64,000 bases of DNA from Clavelina lepadiformis (Eukaryota > Chordata > Ascidiacea > Aplousobranchia > Clavelinidae): contig NC_135241.1 in assembly GCF_947623445.1 (NCBI RefSeq), forward strand, positions 16,928,501 to 16,992,500. The letters run 5' to 3'. The translations under genes and the position numbers were made by a program. The notes under the pieces were generated by a model. The model worked only from the letters and a program-made list of their open reading frames with translations. It did no database searches and was not told where the DNA came from. Shown here in pieces: positions 37,001 to 48,500 of the stretch. The first letter of the stretch is position 1, and every line of letters starts with the position of its first letter.

Positions 37001-40000
37001 TTTAAGAGGATCATGCGTTGTTTTGAGCAAACAAGAAAAACATCTTAAACTCACACTTCAAGCTACGTGATTAGGATTCATTTTATTCCGGAGGGTATTG
37101 GCGCTCTCAAGCGCTTAAAGACCTTGCTGCTGGATAACAACCAAATTGAGAAGTTGCCACCGGATTTAAATGAATTACTTTCACTCGAGCAGCTAGATAT
37201 TTCCAACAACAAAATTGCTGGAATACCTGAAATAATAGGTAAGTCGGTAAATTATTACTTAGTAAAGTCTGCTCAACCCTATTGGATACTTAACCTATAA
37301 CTTTTGTTATGTTGTGCAGGATTGCTTCATCTTGAAAAACTGGATGCATCACATAACAAAATAAAATCCTTGCCCGCGGAACTGCAGACATTAAGGTGCC
37401 TCTATCGAGTTTTGTTTTTGCATATACTGATCAATCATACACTTATCATCTAATAGGTGGGTGAGTGTTCTAAATCTCTCGCACAACCAGCTGACTGAAC
37501 TTCCTCCGTCCATTGGCCACATGAAGTCGTTAAAGGAGCTCAACCTTCAAAACAACAAGCTTGAATTACTTCCAACCTCTCTTGGGGAACAACAGCTCTT
37601 ACGCACCCTAAATGTATCCGACAACGAACTCACTGACTTGCCAAGCGATTTGCGCAAATGGCGGACTGTTGAAGTTCTTTTTCTTGCCAGCAATCAGCTC
37701 TCACAGATGCCGGCAAGCTTCAAGTACCTTGAAATGTTGCACACTTTTGATATTAGCAACAACAACTTCGTCACCTTCGCCTTACCACACGGGGCGAGCA
37801 AAGCACTAAAAAATCTAAAACTTGCTGGAAATCCGTGGCGATTGCCACCACCGGGAGGTGAAGATAACCGGAGTCTTATTACTCGAATTCACAGGTATTT
37901 AAATTATTGTGTCCAAAAAAGTCCAATAATTGCAAATGTTCCACTTTCACTTTACCAAGCATTTATTTTGCAAAAGATCTTGAAAATATTGTCTTTTGTT
38001 AGAGAATTGAATCTGATAATGACGTCACTGGATTTGTCCGGAGTCGAACTGGAAGAACTTCCTTTGCATATTTGCATCTGCAGGAACTTGAAGGAACTGA
38101 GAGTCGCTAAAAATGATATTAAAGGTTAATTGATGCATATGCACATAAAAAATTTCAATCTGGGCTTTATTCATGTCGTTTTCACAACTAAATTTCATAA
38201 ACAACTGTTTCTGTAGAGTTGCCATGCAATATAGGAAGACTGCGAGGACTCCACATCTTGGACGTTTCAAACAATGAAATTGTAGCAATTCCCGAACAGA
38301 TAGGATCTCTCGGACAATTACGGGAATTACACGCTCAAAATAACTGCATTGAAGTGTTCACGCCAAATCTTGTCAAATTGAGGTAAACATTCGGGGATGA
38401 AATTTTTAATATTTCTTCTCCTCCCTTCTTGGATCAGGTGTTTGATGAGGATTTTATGTTTGTTCACTTTTCCGCAGATCTTTACAGATACTAAATTTTT
38501 CTGGGAATAAAGTCAAAAAATTGCCAGAAAATTTTGGAGAATTGAAGAAGCTGATAACGATGGATTTATCTGGTACGTTATTTACTCTCCACTCTTGTAT
38601 AAATTTGTAAGTATGCTTGATATGTTGGCATTAAAACTTTCTTTTCAGTCTTCCATTTCACACATGCTTTTATGTAGACAACCGCTTGCCCGAACTTCCA
38701 AACGACCGAATAGATGTTTTGGCCTCGTTAATATCCTTGAATATTTCCTTCAATAGGGTCAAAGTTATTCCATCAGACATGCCATATTTGTACCGAATGC
38801 AGGTAGCGCATGTGCATTAACATATGCTCTGAAACATTGCAAAACACTTAGTCAACCTATGGTATACTCAACTGATTACTGTATCATTAGATTTTGAATC
38901 TATCGAGAAACGATATCTCTGGACTTCCTAATGATATTTGGCGAATGAAATCGCTCACAAAGCTCGATCTTTCAGATAATCTCTTGGAAAGCTTACCGGA
39001 ATCAATTGGAAAACTACCATCTTTAAAAGTAAGCGATAACAATTTGCTGATCGCTATCAATCACATTAAATTGATGGTGTTATTATTGCTATTGCTGATT
39101 TTACCTTATCCAATAAGCGTTTAGCAAACAAACAAAACTTCCATTTTTCTGTCACAGGAGTTAAATGTTTCTGACAACAAAGTACGAATTTGGCCAAAGT
39201 CGATGATTTCGTTAAGGCAGAAGCTGGATGTGAAAGACGATCATCAAAACGAAAAGAAAGTCCGAGAACCATACGAGGATGAGGAAGTAAAGGAACTCCA
39301 TCCGGAACCAGAGGAAGGTAATTTCGGAGGTGGTATTTCATTCTGTTAAGAGATTTCATGTTATGATAATATTCATGTGTAAACTACTTGGCATCCCACG
39401 ACATAAAAACGACTTTTGCATTGGTCATGGAAAATTTTATGTTTTCATGTCCAACATTTCCCCCTGCCATAGCTGTTTGAGTTTCAAAATAAAATATGCA
39501 CAGATTGTGAGATAGTCATTTACTAATCAATTATAATCAATATTATACGTATATTTCCTACTAAGACAAATTTATAGTTTAACGTTTCAGCAATAGCCTA
39601 TGGGCCTTATTATATTTTCACTCTGCTATTGTTTAACACTGCATAGGAATTTACTAATTTCAACCGTATATTTTTCATGTAGACAAGAAACAGAAAGAGA
39701 AAAAAGGGAAGTCGAGTCCAAAGCTAGGCAGAGGTAAGAAGAGTGTTTACGATCTGTGTAGTAATTTTCATCAGTCATGGAAAATTTCATCGTTAATAAA
39801 CTATAAGTTATTATGTTATTGTGAACGTAATTTCACCTTTTAATTGATCTTCATTTTATATGTATCAGCTGCACGACCGAAAACCGCAACCGCTGTTGGT
39901 GAAAAGCGAAAGCAGAAACAAGCTATTAAGCAAACTGGTCTTCAGTCGCAAGGTGGCGTAGGCAAACCGGAAGCAAACACCGTTGCAAAAAACGCAAAGC

Positions 40001-40017
40001 AAGCGGACGTTGTGTAA
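34009..40017 (+). CDS. Large leucine-rich-repeat protein (874 aa), 16 exons
   Basis: Exons: 34009-34020, 35541-35768, 35976-36123, 36289-36720, 36821-36941, 37075-37238, 37320-37395, 37457-37894, 38003-38124, 38217-38382, 38478-38572, 38678-38802, 38891-39028, 39158-39317, 39683-39733, 39869-40017; every junction keeps phase. A basic Ser/Pro-rich N-terminus (about 1-80) precedes some twenty 22-24-residue repeats of the LxxLxLSxNxLxxLPxxIxxL type (SDS22/SHOC2-like), for example LNVSDNKLKTLP and LNLSHNQLTELP. The acidic then Lys-rich tail (about 760-874) has no repeat. There is no signal peptide or membrane span, so it is a likely intracellular protein-binding scaffold. Length and repeat style recall LRRD1 and LRRC40, but I see no death domain and do not assign orthology. 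The four-residue first exon (MAVG) is the least certain part. AATAAA at 40147-40152. Confidence 0.9.
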
Positions 40018-41015
40018 TCTTACACGCTTGTTGTTATGGTGATATCTTTCGCCTGCTCTTTCTTTCATGAATATGGCTCGCGGAAAAATTATTTTCTGTA
40101 TGATAACATCACCTTGGACAGCATCATCTCTATAAAATGGTTTTGCAATAAACCGCAAAATGTATTTACGGAAGTCTTGGCATTTGCATGTGATGAATCT
40201 CTGCTGTAAATTTTTAATTCTATCCTTTTTTCTTTTTCTCTATTTGTAATAGTGATTTTTCTTGATTTCTGCTTTATATATACTGGGAATTGTTGCAGGC
40301 AATGCAGCTAGAACCTAATGCAGTATTTTATGTAGAATATAACAATATACATTTTTGTACGTGTGGGCCCCTCAAGTGCTACCAAAACGTGTGGGAGTTT
40401 CACAGCTGTAATCGTGAGCTCTGTTTGAACGTAAATGTACGTAGATATTCAATTGCTTCTTTATAATTTTCATGCATTCCTATTCCATGCGTTACGCATA
40501 ACTTTTGGCTTTTTTATTTATATCTATACACCGCATATTAAACAAATGCATATATTGTTACAACGGTCAGTGTTTAATTATAGTTGCGCTCATTTTTGTT
40601 CTTTGCTATTGCATACACAGCTAACAACAGGAAGAATATTTAGAAATTACGTGGAAGACCCTTACACAGTATCAGGTGACATGACCATTAAAAATATGCG
40701 TTGGTGAGTTGGCATGTCGCGTGGAAGATGACGAAAGTGTAGTATTCAAAGCGAACTGATGCAAAATTTGCGTCATCGAAATCCACCTCCGCCAGTAGAT
40801 GTTTATTGCGCATGTCGCGATGACGTTTTGACCGCGGCATGACTTCGTTCCATATAAACTCCGTTACGACGCATGTTTAACGCCTTTATAGAGCTGACAG
40901 TGAAGTGACGATCACTTAGTTATAAATGGTTAGAAAAACAAAATTTTCACCTTGTTAAATCGCAAAGATTGTTTTCAAAGTCATTCCTAATTATCGGAAT
41001 TAATTAACTCGAAGC
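40018..41015 (+). promoter_or_regulatory. 3' UTR of LRR gene, then promoter of receptor gene 1
   Basis: The LRR gene's AATAAA is at 40147-40152. A TATAAA box at 40853-40858 lies 158 bases ahead of the receptor ATG, and TGACG-type (CRE/AP-1-like) words stand just upstream at about 40767 and 40821. No exon was found in the interval. Confidence 0.5.
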
Positions 41016-43467
41016 ATGGAGACTACGGCAGCTACGATTTACGTCGCAGAAAATACGATGACAGCTTTTAGTTTCACCCCAAAACCGCCCTATGAGGAGA
41101 TCTATTGGATTGCGTCTGAGGTTATCATAAGTGCTGTTTTGCTTGTTGCCACATATCTTTTGATCTCCGTCAGCGCTTACACAACTCAAGTTGAAAAGAA
41201 GAAGACAACCAAAATTCTATTGTATCTAGTAATCGCGACCCTGGTCACTGGAATCGGACGATTTGTCGCAAATCAAGTTGTAGCTTTTTTAGGCTGGCAA
41301 AAAGATACATACTGTGTCGTTTCGACGTCTATCAGCTTTTTTCTGTATTCGGTTAGTTCTTGTCCAATATATGTGTTCTTATGGCTTCGTCAGAACACTT
41401 TCTACTCCGACTCAAGATTGAGGCAACTTGTGAACAAAAAGGTTCATTATATCAGCAAGCTTTCTCTTTTTCTAATCATCGCAACTGCCGGATCAGTCAC
41501 GATTCTCTTTCAAATTCCAAGCATTACGGGCTGGGATTACAGGGCTACCGATACCGGATGCCGTGACACAAACGACCAGCGTGATTTGGAGATTCTACCG
41601 TTATTGGTGCTTGTCGTTGTCCTATTTTCACAGCTGCTGTTGTTGTCACTGCTCGTTTATCCTTTAGTGCTCACGAAACGAAGACAAGAGCGTATGTTGG
41701 CGTGCAAGCAACCGACAATTCCAAGAATTGAAAACAAATCAATGCGCCGCTTGGCTACACTTGGAAATTTTCGACACCGGCAACAGAGCGGGGAAATGCC
41801 TGATTTCTCAACAACACCACCAGCCTCTCCTACTCCGCTTCAAGCCTCCAACTCTCAGCACACTGATGGTGAAACGTTTGCAGACTTCACAGGTTAGTAA
41901 TGGTTGATGATTATCTAGGCCTCATCTTGTGTATATAGTATACCATCTCTTTTATACGCTTCAAAATGCAAAAAATGAGTGAAATTTTGAGATTTTTATT
42001 CTTGTTTTTGTCCTTCATTTGCATCTTTACCTTGTGTGTTTAGCGAGTGATATGGAAATAGATGTGTATACCTCCCATTCTGAAAGTGAATGTGAAACAA
42101 AACAACCGACTAAGACCAAACGAAGAAGCCTCATCACAAAAGTTATTTACTCCAGGTAAAATGAAACACCGGCAGTATCATCGATTTTTAACTTGACAGA
42201 AGTGTTTACTTATTAGTTATTACCTTTCTTACTGTTTTTTTTTTGTGTGAGTATAGGAAAGCACAAAACATAGCGACAGCCTCTACGAAAACAACCGGGA
42301 AGAAATTTACTACAACCCATCGCCGTAACATTTTCACTTCATCTACTCAACATATGCTTTCGAAAAAAAATGGATCGTTGAAGAAAAATGAAAAGGAAAA
42401 GGAATTTGCCAGGTTAGATAAGTGTTAGAACTGGTTATATACATGGAGCCAATATAGAACAGCTTAACATTGGTTGTACTGAAAAAGTTTAAAGCAACGG
42501 TCACTCTGATTTTTAGAGAAAAGCAGCTGGCCAACCTGATCAAGAAAGTCACAATCTTGGCTTGCGTTTGCGTTTTCTCAGATATCTGCGCAACAGCATT
42601 ACAGTTGCTGCTGGTGGTACCAGAACTTGTTTACCTTGCTCTGTACGACGTCAGTTTGTTTGTCAATATTATTTGCGTGCTGATCTCATTTAAGGAATGG
42701 CCCAAAATGCTTTCCCCTCCGTGTGCAATCAAGTAAGACATTAAACATATCATTTTTGTCTATTGTTCCGTTTTGTACTTGAACAGGATCACATACACTG
42801 TGAATTAAACGTATTACACATCTGAGTGTAAAACGGTAGGCTAATTATAAATCACTACATGCGTAGTAGGTAGTAATCGTAATGAAACCGGCCTCGAAAC
42901 TTACTCCTTCTTACGAAATTACCCAATTTTGAAATAATGTAGGATGTAATATTGTTCATGATGCGCACATTACAGTGACACAAGTTTAATAAAGCTTGTG
43001 GTAACTATCCACGATAAGCTGCAAAGTAAAGTGTTGTCGCAAGGTATAACGTGATATGTACGATCCACATTCTAGCATGCTTAATAACTTCCGCATTCGG
43101 GGCAATATATGGTTATACTATTAATCACTACACGAAGTGTGTTGCAATACGTTATTCAATATTCATCTAAAAATTATTGCAAGATGCGTGTTTTAAATTA
43201 GATATATGAGAGCCTGATACAAGAGTGCTGCCTACAACTTTTGAACATCTCTCTGTTTTTAGATTTTCAAGAAAGCTCAGAAGCAGGTCACTAAATTCTC
43301 AAGCCAGTAGTGTCGAAACAAACTTCACAGTCGTGCCTTTCAACCGTAGCAAAATGCACAAGCGCGGACCGTCTGAAAGTTCATTGATGACAGTGACACG
43401 TCCAAACACACCAGACTCTTTGCCATCTCGAACTGCTACTCCCGATCACATGACTTCACGGATGTAA
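41016..43467 (+). CDS. Orphan seven-transmembrane receptor-like protein 1 (521 aa)
   Basis: Exons 41016-41892, 42044-42155, 42257-42412, 42517-42732 and 43263-43467 join in phase. Hydrophobic helices lie at about residues 30-54, 66-91, 99-124, 146-168, 191-219, 391-414 and 417-440, a seven-span layout with a very long, basic, Ser/Thr-rich third inner loop (about 220-390). Cys100 at the top of helix 3 (KDTYC) and Cys182 in outer loop 2 (DTGCRDTND) could form the disulfide usual in GPCRs. Helix 3 ends FLWLRQN where rhodopsin-class receptors have DRY. The C-terminal tail has RPNTPDSLPSRTATPD. There is no signal peptide. Ligand and family are unknown to me. A paralogue follows at 45.6 kb in the same orientation with the same intron phases. 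Confidence 0.9.
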
Positions 43468-45596
43468 AATCCGATGATAAGCTTCTAAACTTGCTTTATA
43501 CCTAACGTCAATTTATTTATACTAATTGTTAAGTGTGAAAACCGTTCTATAGCGTTGCATAGGCTTGTTATGATATTGTTTTTGTTCATCTAAACCACAA
43601 CATTTATTGTAGCCTACAGCCGGTCTTGTGTCCGACTTTCTGTATTTGGCATTGTTATTTGTAGGTAGTTTTAACCTTTTCGTGAAAGCCGTTTGGAGCA
43701 AACTTTTATGAGTCAAGTTTTGAACAAAAAAATTTAAATTCATTTTAATTTTTTTGGAAATAATTCGTATTTCATTGCTGTTCTTATTGTCGTATTTATT
43801 TGTTTAACAATCGTTACAGGTTTTATCAATGCTTTTGCACTTATAAAATAGCTTTCTGCGTTTTATTGATGAGTGAGTCATGATTTTTTTCAGATTACTT
43901 CAATACGTCTTTGCTAAAAAGTAACCATTTGCCTGTATAGTCTCAGTGTGATAGAATATGTATCAAAATATTTTTTTTATAGAATTTTTAAACTTAACTT
44001 TTTCTAAGCTTTTTACTGACTTTGAAAATTGCTCAAGAACTGTGAAATTTATTACTCAAGTTAAACTCTTAACTTTACATTATATCTAATCGAGTATTAG
44101 TCTTCAACCAACAGAATAGAAACATATGTCTGCACTGCTAGAATTAATTGGATTTTAAGTTTATTAATGTATTTCATCAGGCAAGCTGAGTTACCTCATT
44201 GTCATTAAATATTATTTGAATCTGAGGTTGTGTTTGCTAGGCACATACGCAATATAAAAATTACAATTTCACCTGCATATTCTGTTGTTTGAGATGTATG
44301 ATTGGGTTTGGCTTCCGATCCCGACCCAACAACGTACTTACAGCAAAATAGGCTTTGTTAAATAGACGGGATATTCAGGGTTCGGAGCAAGTGTACAGTA
44401 ATTATAATTATGTGTTGATCGTAGTGATAATTAATTAATGATCATACATACTCATAACATGTGTTTCAAATACCGTTGATTTTTGCATGTTATCAGATTA
44501 TACATCCTTCGTGAGCAGATACAGAATACAACACGCAAAACCTTTTTTATAATATCGGTTGGATTAAAATTTCTATTCTAAAGGTAATAGAATAAGGTTA
44601 GGGTAAAATTAATACGTCATAACGTTTAAGCTAGACTAAGTTAACAAGTAATCCAAACAAGCACTCTAAATGTTATTAGGCTATACAATTTTTGCGGGTC
44701 GAATGGTCGCTGCAATCAAACAGTATAGCAAAGGTAAAAATCCTGTCCTACACTACCTGTAGTCGTGTGCGTATTCCACAGAGTATTTCAATGTATAGCA
44801 TAGATAAAGCAAATATTTTTTTAATTATAAACTTTCAAGGTGATGTAATGTATTACTCATGCTGATTGCGCATTAGTAGCAGACTCATGCAGGGCACATG
44901 ATGGTCTGAATATCCTACACATGACGTCTTTGAAAAGGTTGATTATGCTGTAATTGGGAAAGCTACAGAATTTCTTGTTCTATGTAGGCGAGGTGGCGCA
45001 AGATCAGCTAACTCTATTAATAGAATTCCCATGCCAAGAAATCTTCTGAAGTCCCGAATATACTACCAGCAATATGATTGCAACTATTGTACGGTATATA
45101 TTGCGCTGTCGTGTCGTGGTTATAAGTCCTAACGATAGCCCATTTAGACTACCAGTTTTTGCAGACAGATTGCAAATGCAAAGCGCGAAAGTTACAAGCT
45201 TGCAGTTCATTTGTAATCATCTACATGCCACTTTTGATATTTATATCTACTGTACAGTATTTAGCATTAGAATTAGACAAGAAAATTAGAATTTGTTTAT
45301 AAATCGTATTTCATCGAAGGTGACTTAGTGACTTACACAACGTCCTCTTCGCGACCAGGATATATATAAATCCACATGTGATAAGGTGTTACGAGGTTCC
45401 GTTTTATGTTTGATTGCACCACAATGTCGCTGTTATGACATGTGAGAATTTTCTTCTCTTGTGACATGCAGTGACCATACCCGGATTCATTAGCTCGTTG
45501 AAAGCTTGTATTAACCACCACTATATTACTTCAAATAGATTTCCAGCTAGGTAGTTGGTTTGTCTTATACTTGGTGATATAAAAGTTAACTTGATT
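43468..45596 (+). promoter_or_regulatory. Spacer between the two receptor genes; TATA box of gene 2
   Basis: No exon is supported in this 2.1 kb. The left part is the 3' UTR of receptor 1. A TATATATAAA stretch at 45361-45370 lies about 230 bases ahead of the receptor 2 ATG. Confidence 0.45.
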
Positions 45597-48500
45597 ATGT
45601 TGAATGCAACTGTGCCTCCGCCAGAGCCTTACAACGAGCAATATTGGATTATTTCCGAAGTGTTCATTCTTTGCACTGGACTCTTGGACCTTTATTATCT
45701 GGTCTGCTTAATGCCATATGCCTGCAGTCTTAAACAGAAAGGTGAACATAAAAGACTCGTACTATTGTCCGTTCTAAGTACCGTAATTATTATGGCCCGT
45801 TTAATTACGGATCAAATAGTGGCATTTCTCGGTTGGCGAGCTGACATTTACTGCGTTGGGTCAGTGTCGGCTAGCTTTGTGCTTTACGCAGCAAGCATTG
45901 GACCCGTGTATCTTTTCTTGTGGCTCAGGCAAAACGCATTCTTCTCTAAGCCTCAACTGCAGCATCTGGCCTGTAATACGCTGAAATATACAAGTTGGGC
46001 CACATTGTTCATAGTAGTAGCAAGTGCAACAGTGGTGTGCATTATTTATCCAATTCCAAGCGTAACTGGTTGGTCGTACCAGGCAACAGCACAAGGATGT
46101 AGGGACGTGAATGATACAGAAGATTTGGAAGCAATGCCACTCATCATAAACGGCATTGCTTTTGCTGGACAAATTTCGCTTTTACTGCTCTTGGTCTATC
46201 CCTTGATTTCGTCAAAGAAAAGGCAAAAACGGTTTGCATCACCCAATAATACAGAGCAGGAGAGCGGTCCGCATTCTTCAACTGCCCCCGCAAAACAGGA
46301 ACCTTCCTTACGTCGGAAAGCAATCCTTGGAAGTTATCACAAATGTCAACCAAGCGACACGCAAGTAGTACAGCAGGATATTGAACTGTCAGCTCTTCCG
46401 GTTCATGACCGCTCATCTGGAATATACAATGTTGAACATAGCGATGACGAATTAGACGTCTTCTCGGAGAACGGAACCGGTAATTTTTGATAACAATCTG
46501 TACTTGCACATTTTTAAGAAATATGTATACGTTTGTTATATTAAGCAGATGAAGATGGGAATCTAACGGATGACTTTGCGTCACAATCTGACCTAGAGAG
46601 CGAAGTCGATCGGGCTTCGCCAGGTATTCCGAGGAGATTGAGCCTTTGGAAGAAATCAATCGTTTACATAAGGTGTTTACTTTGACACTTTTGGCAAAAG
46701 CCACTGGAAATGACATAAAGATTTATGTTCTACCAGTTTGCAGAGTTGTGGGCTATGCTATATTGCGCAAGCTATACACTGTGTATCGATTTCAAAGTTC
46801 AAACCTGCAAATTACTCAGTTGTGGTGTAAAGTATAAGCTAAGGATAACTGCAAATTATAACCTGTCCTGTCGGTAGGAAATGTTAATGCCACTGATCTA
46901 ATGAATATCAGCATAAGCCCAAGTATTAATTTACAAGAAATGCAATTTATCCGGCTCAAGATATCTTCCGCACAATGTCTAGCAACCATATAACCCGACG
47001 TCAGCAATTAAAAGAACGAATCAGGTGCTTTGTGGTAGCACTCGTTTGACGAATCAAATGAGGCGAATCAACAAATCATGCATAGTGTAACATCGTTCTG
47101 TCGCAATCATTTTCGGTTTGGGAGATGGTTATAAATCGTCACTGTTTCACCTTATATACAAATCCACGTATTTCTGTTTATCATACGCGTGCTGTAAAAT
47201 TTGCTTAATTGGCTTAAATTGAGCTTTTATTTCCTATAAGATTGATCCATAAATGTAACGAATGGAAACAGATGCAACTGTTAATATCGAGCTTCAAAAA
47301 TCAAATAAGCTTATTCCTTGTTCAAACGTATTGTTAAAACGTCGGTTTTAACAATCAACAAACATTCCTGAAAATAGTACTGACATCATGAACGCGAAAG
47401 TATTAATATATTTTAATAATTGTTTTTACTATATTTATTTATGTGACAGAAAAGCTGGAGTATCTAAAAATCACTACAAGAAAAGCCCCAAAAAGCGTGA
47501 TACCGGTGGCCGCAACAGAAGCGAATCCGCAGGATCGGCTAAAAGCATGATTTTTCGTAAACGTGAAGCAAGAACTGGCCCGCATCGACCCCGCAGTAAA
47601 TCAGAGATACGAAGGTTTATTTATTACACTGGACAACAATTTACAACTTATTTTTTATTCCTCGCTCATTTCAAGTTTACCTAGACTAATTTTGCAATGC
47701 TGAATCCAAATCTGGTCTTAGATTTTTTCTAACACGTCACGTTTTTGAGATATGATATATGCTCACGACAACCCATAACTGTGATTTTGGCTAATTTTGG
47801 CTGAGCGGAACAAAACATTACATGTAATCAACCCAGTAATTTCTATTGAAAATAACAGCATTATCATACTGCACAATTTAACACAACCCAGGATAATTAA
47901 ATCAGACAAAAATAACATTATATTCCCTCAAAAGTGCTTTATACACTTGCTCTTTCGAGTATGTTCAGTGTCAGTTTCACGCTGAAGAAACCAGCAGTAG
48001 TCCCCCATCATGTTTGGGTTAAATCGACCTCTATACCGCGATTCCATCACAGAGATGTCTTGGTGAAATCTTTCCCCATGCTCGTCACTCACATCACCCA
48101 GGTTTGGCGGGAAAAATTCCAAGTGTGAATGAAGAAAATGCAGTTTAACCGACATTCTGCAGCCCATTTCGCGGTATGATTCCAGCAAATTGTCCACTAG
48201 TTCCGAGTAATTTTCTGCCCTGTACTTCCCAAGAAAATTTTGTACAATCTGTACAAATGCATTCCAGGCTTTTAATTCAATTGAATTAAGCTTGGATGGA
48301 AATACTGGGTCACGGATCAAATCACGTATTTGGGGGCCAACAAATATTCCAGCTCTCAGTTTAGCATCACTTGGTATTGCACCAAATTTTTCTTTTATAT
48401 GCAGGAATCCATCTCCATTGAAATCCATTGCCTTCACAAATTGTTTGATCAGGCCCAGTTTAATGTGAAGTGGTGGCAAGTACACTTTGCTCGGATCAAT

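Noticed and set aside
46144-46716. 190-codon minus-strand frame
   Set aside because: It is antisense to receptor 2 exons 1-2, whose forward reading is clearly coding and matched by the paralogue.
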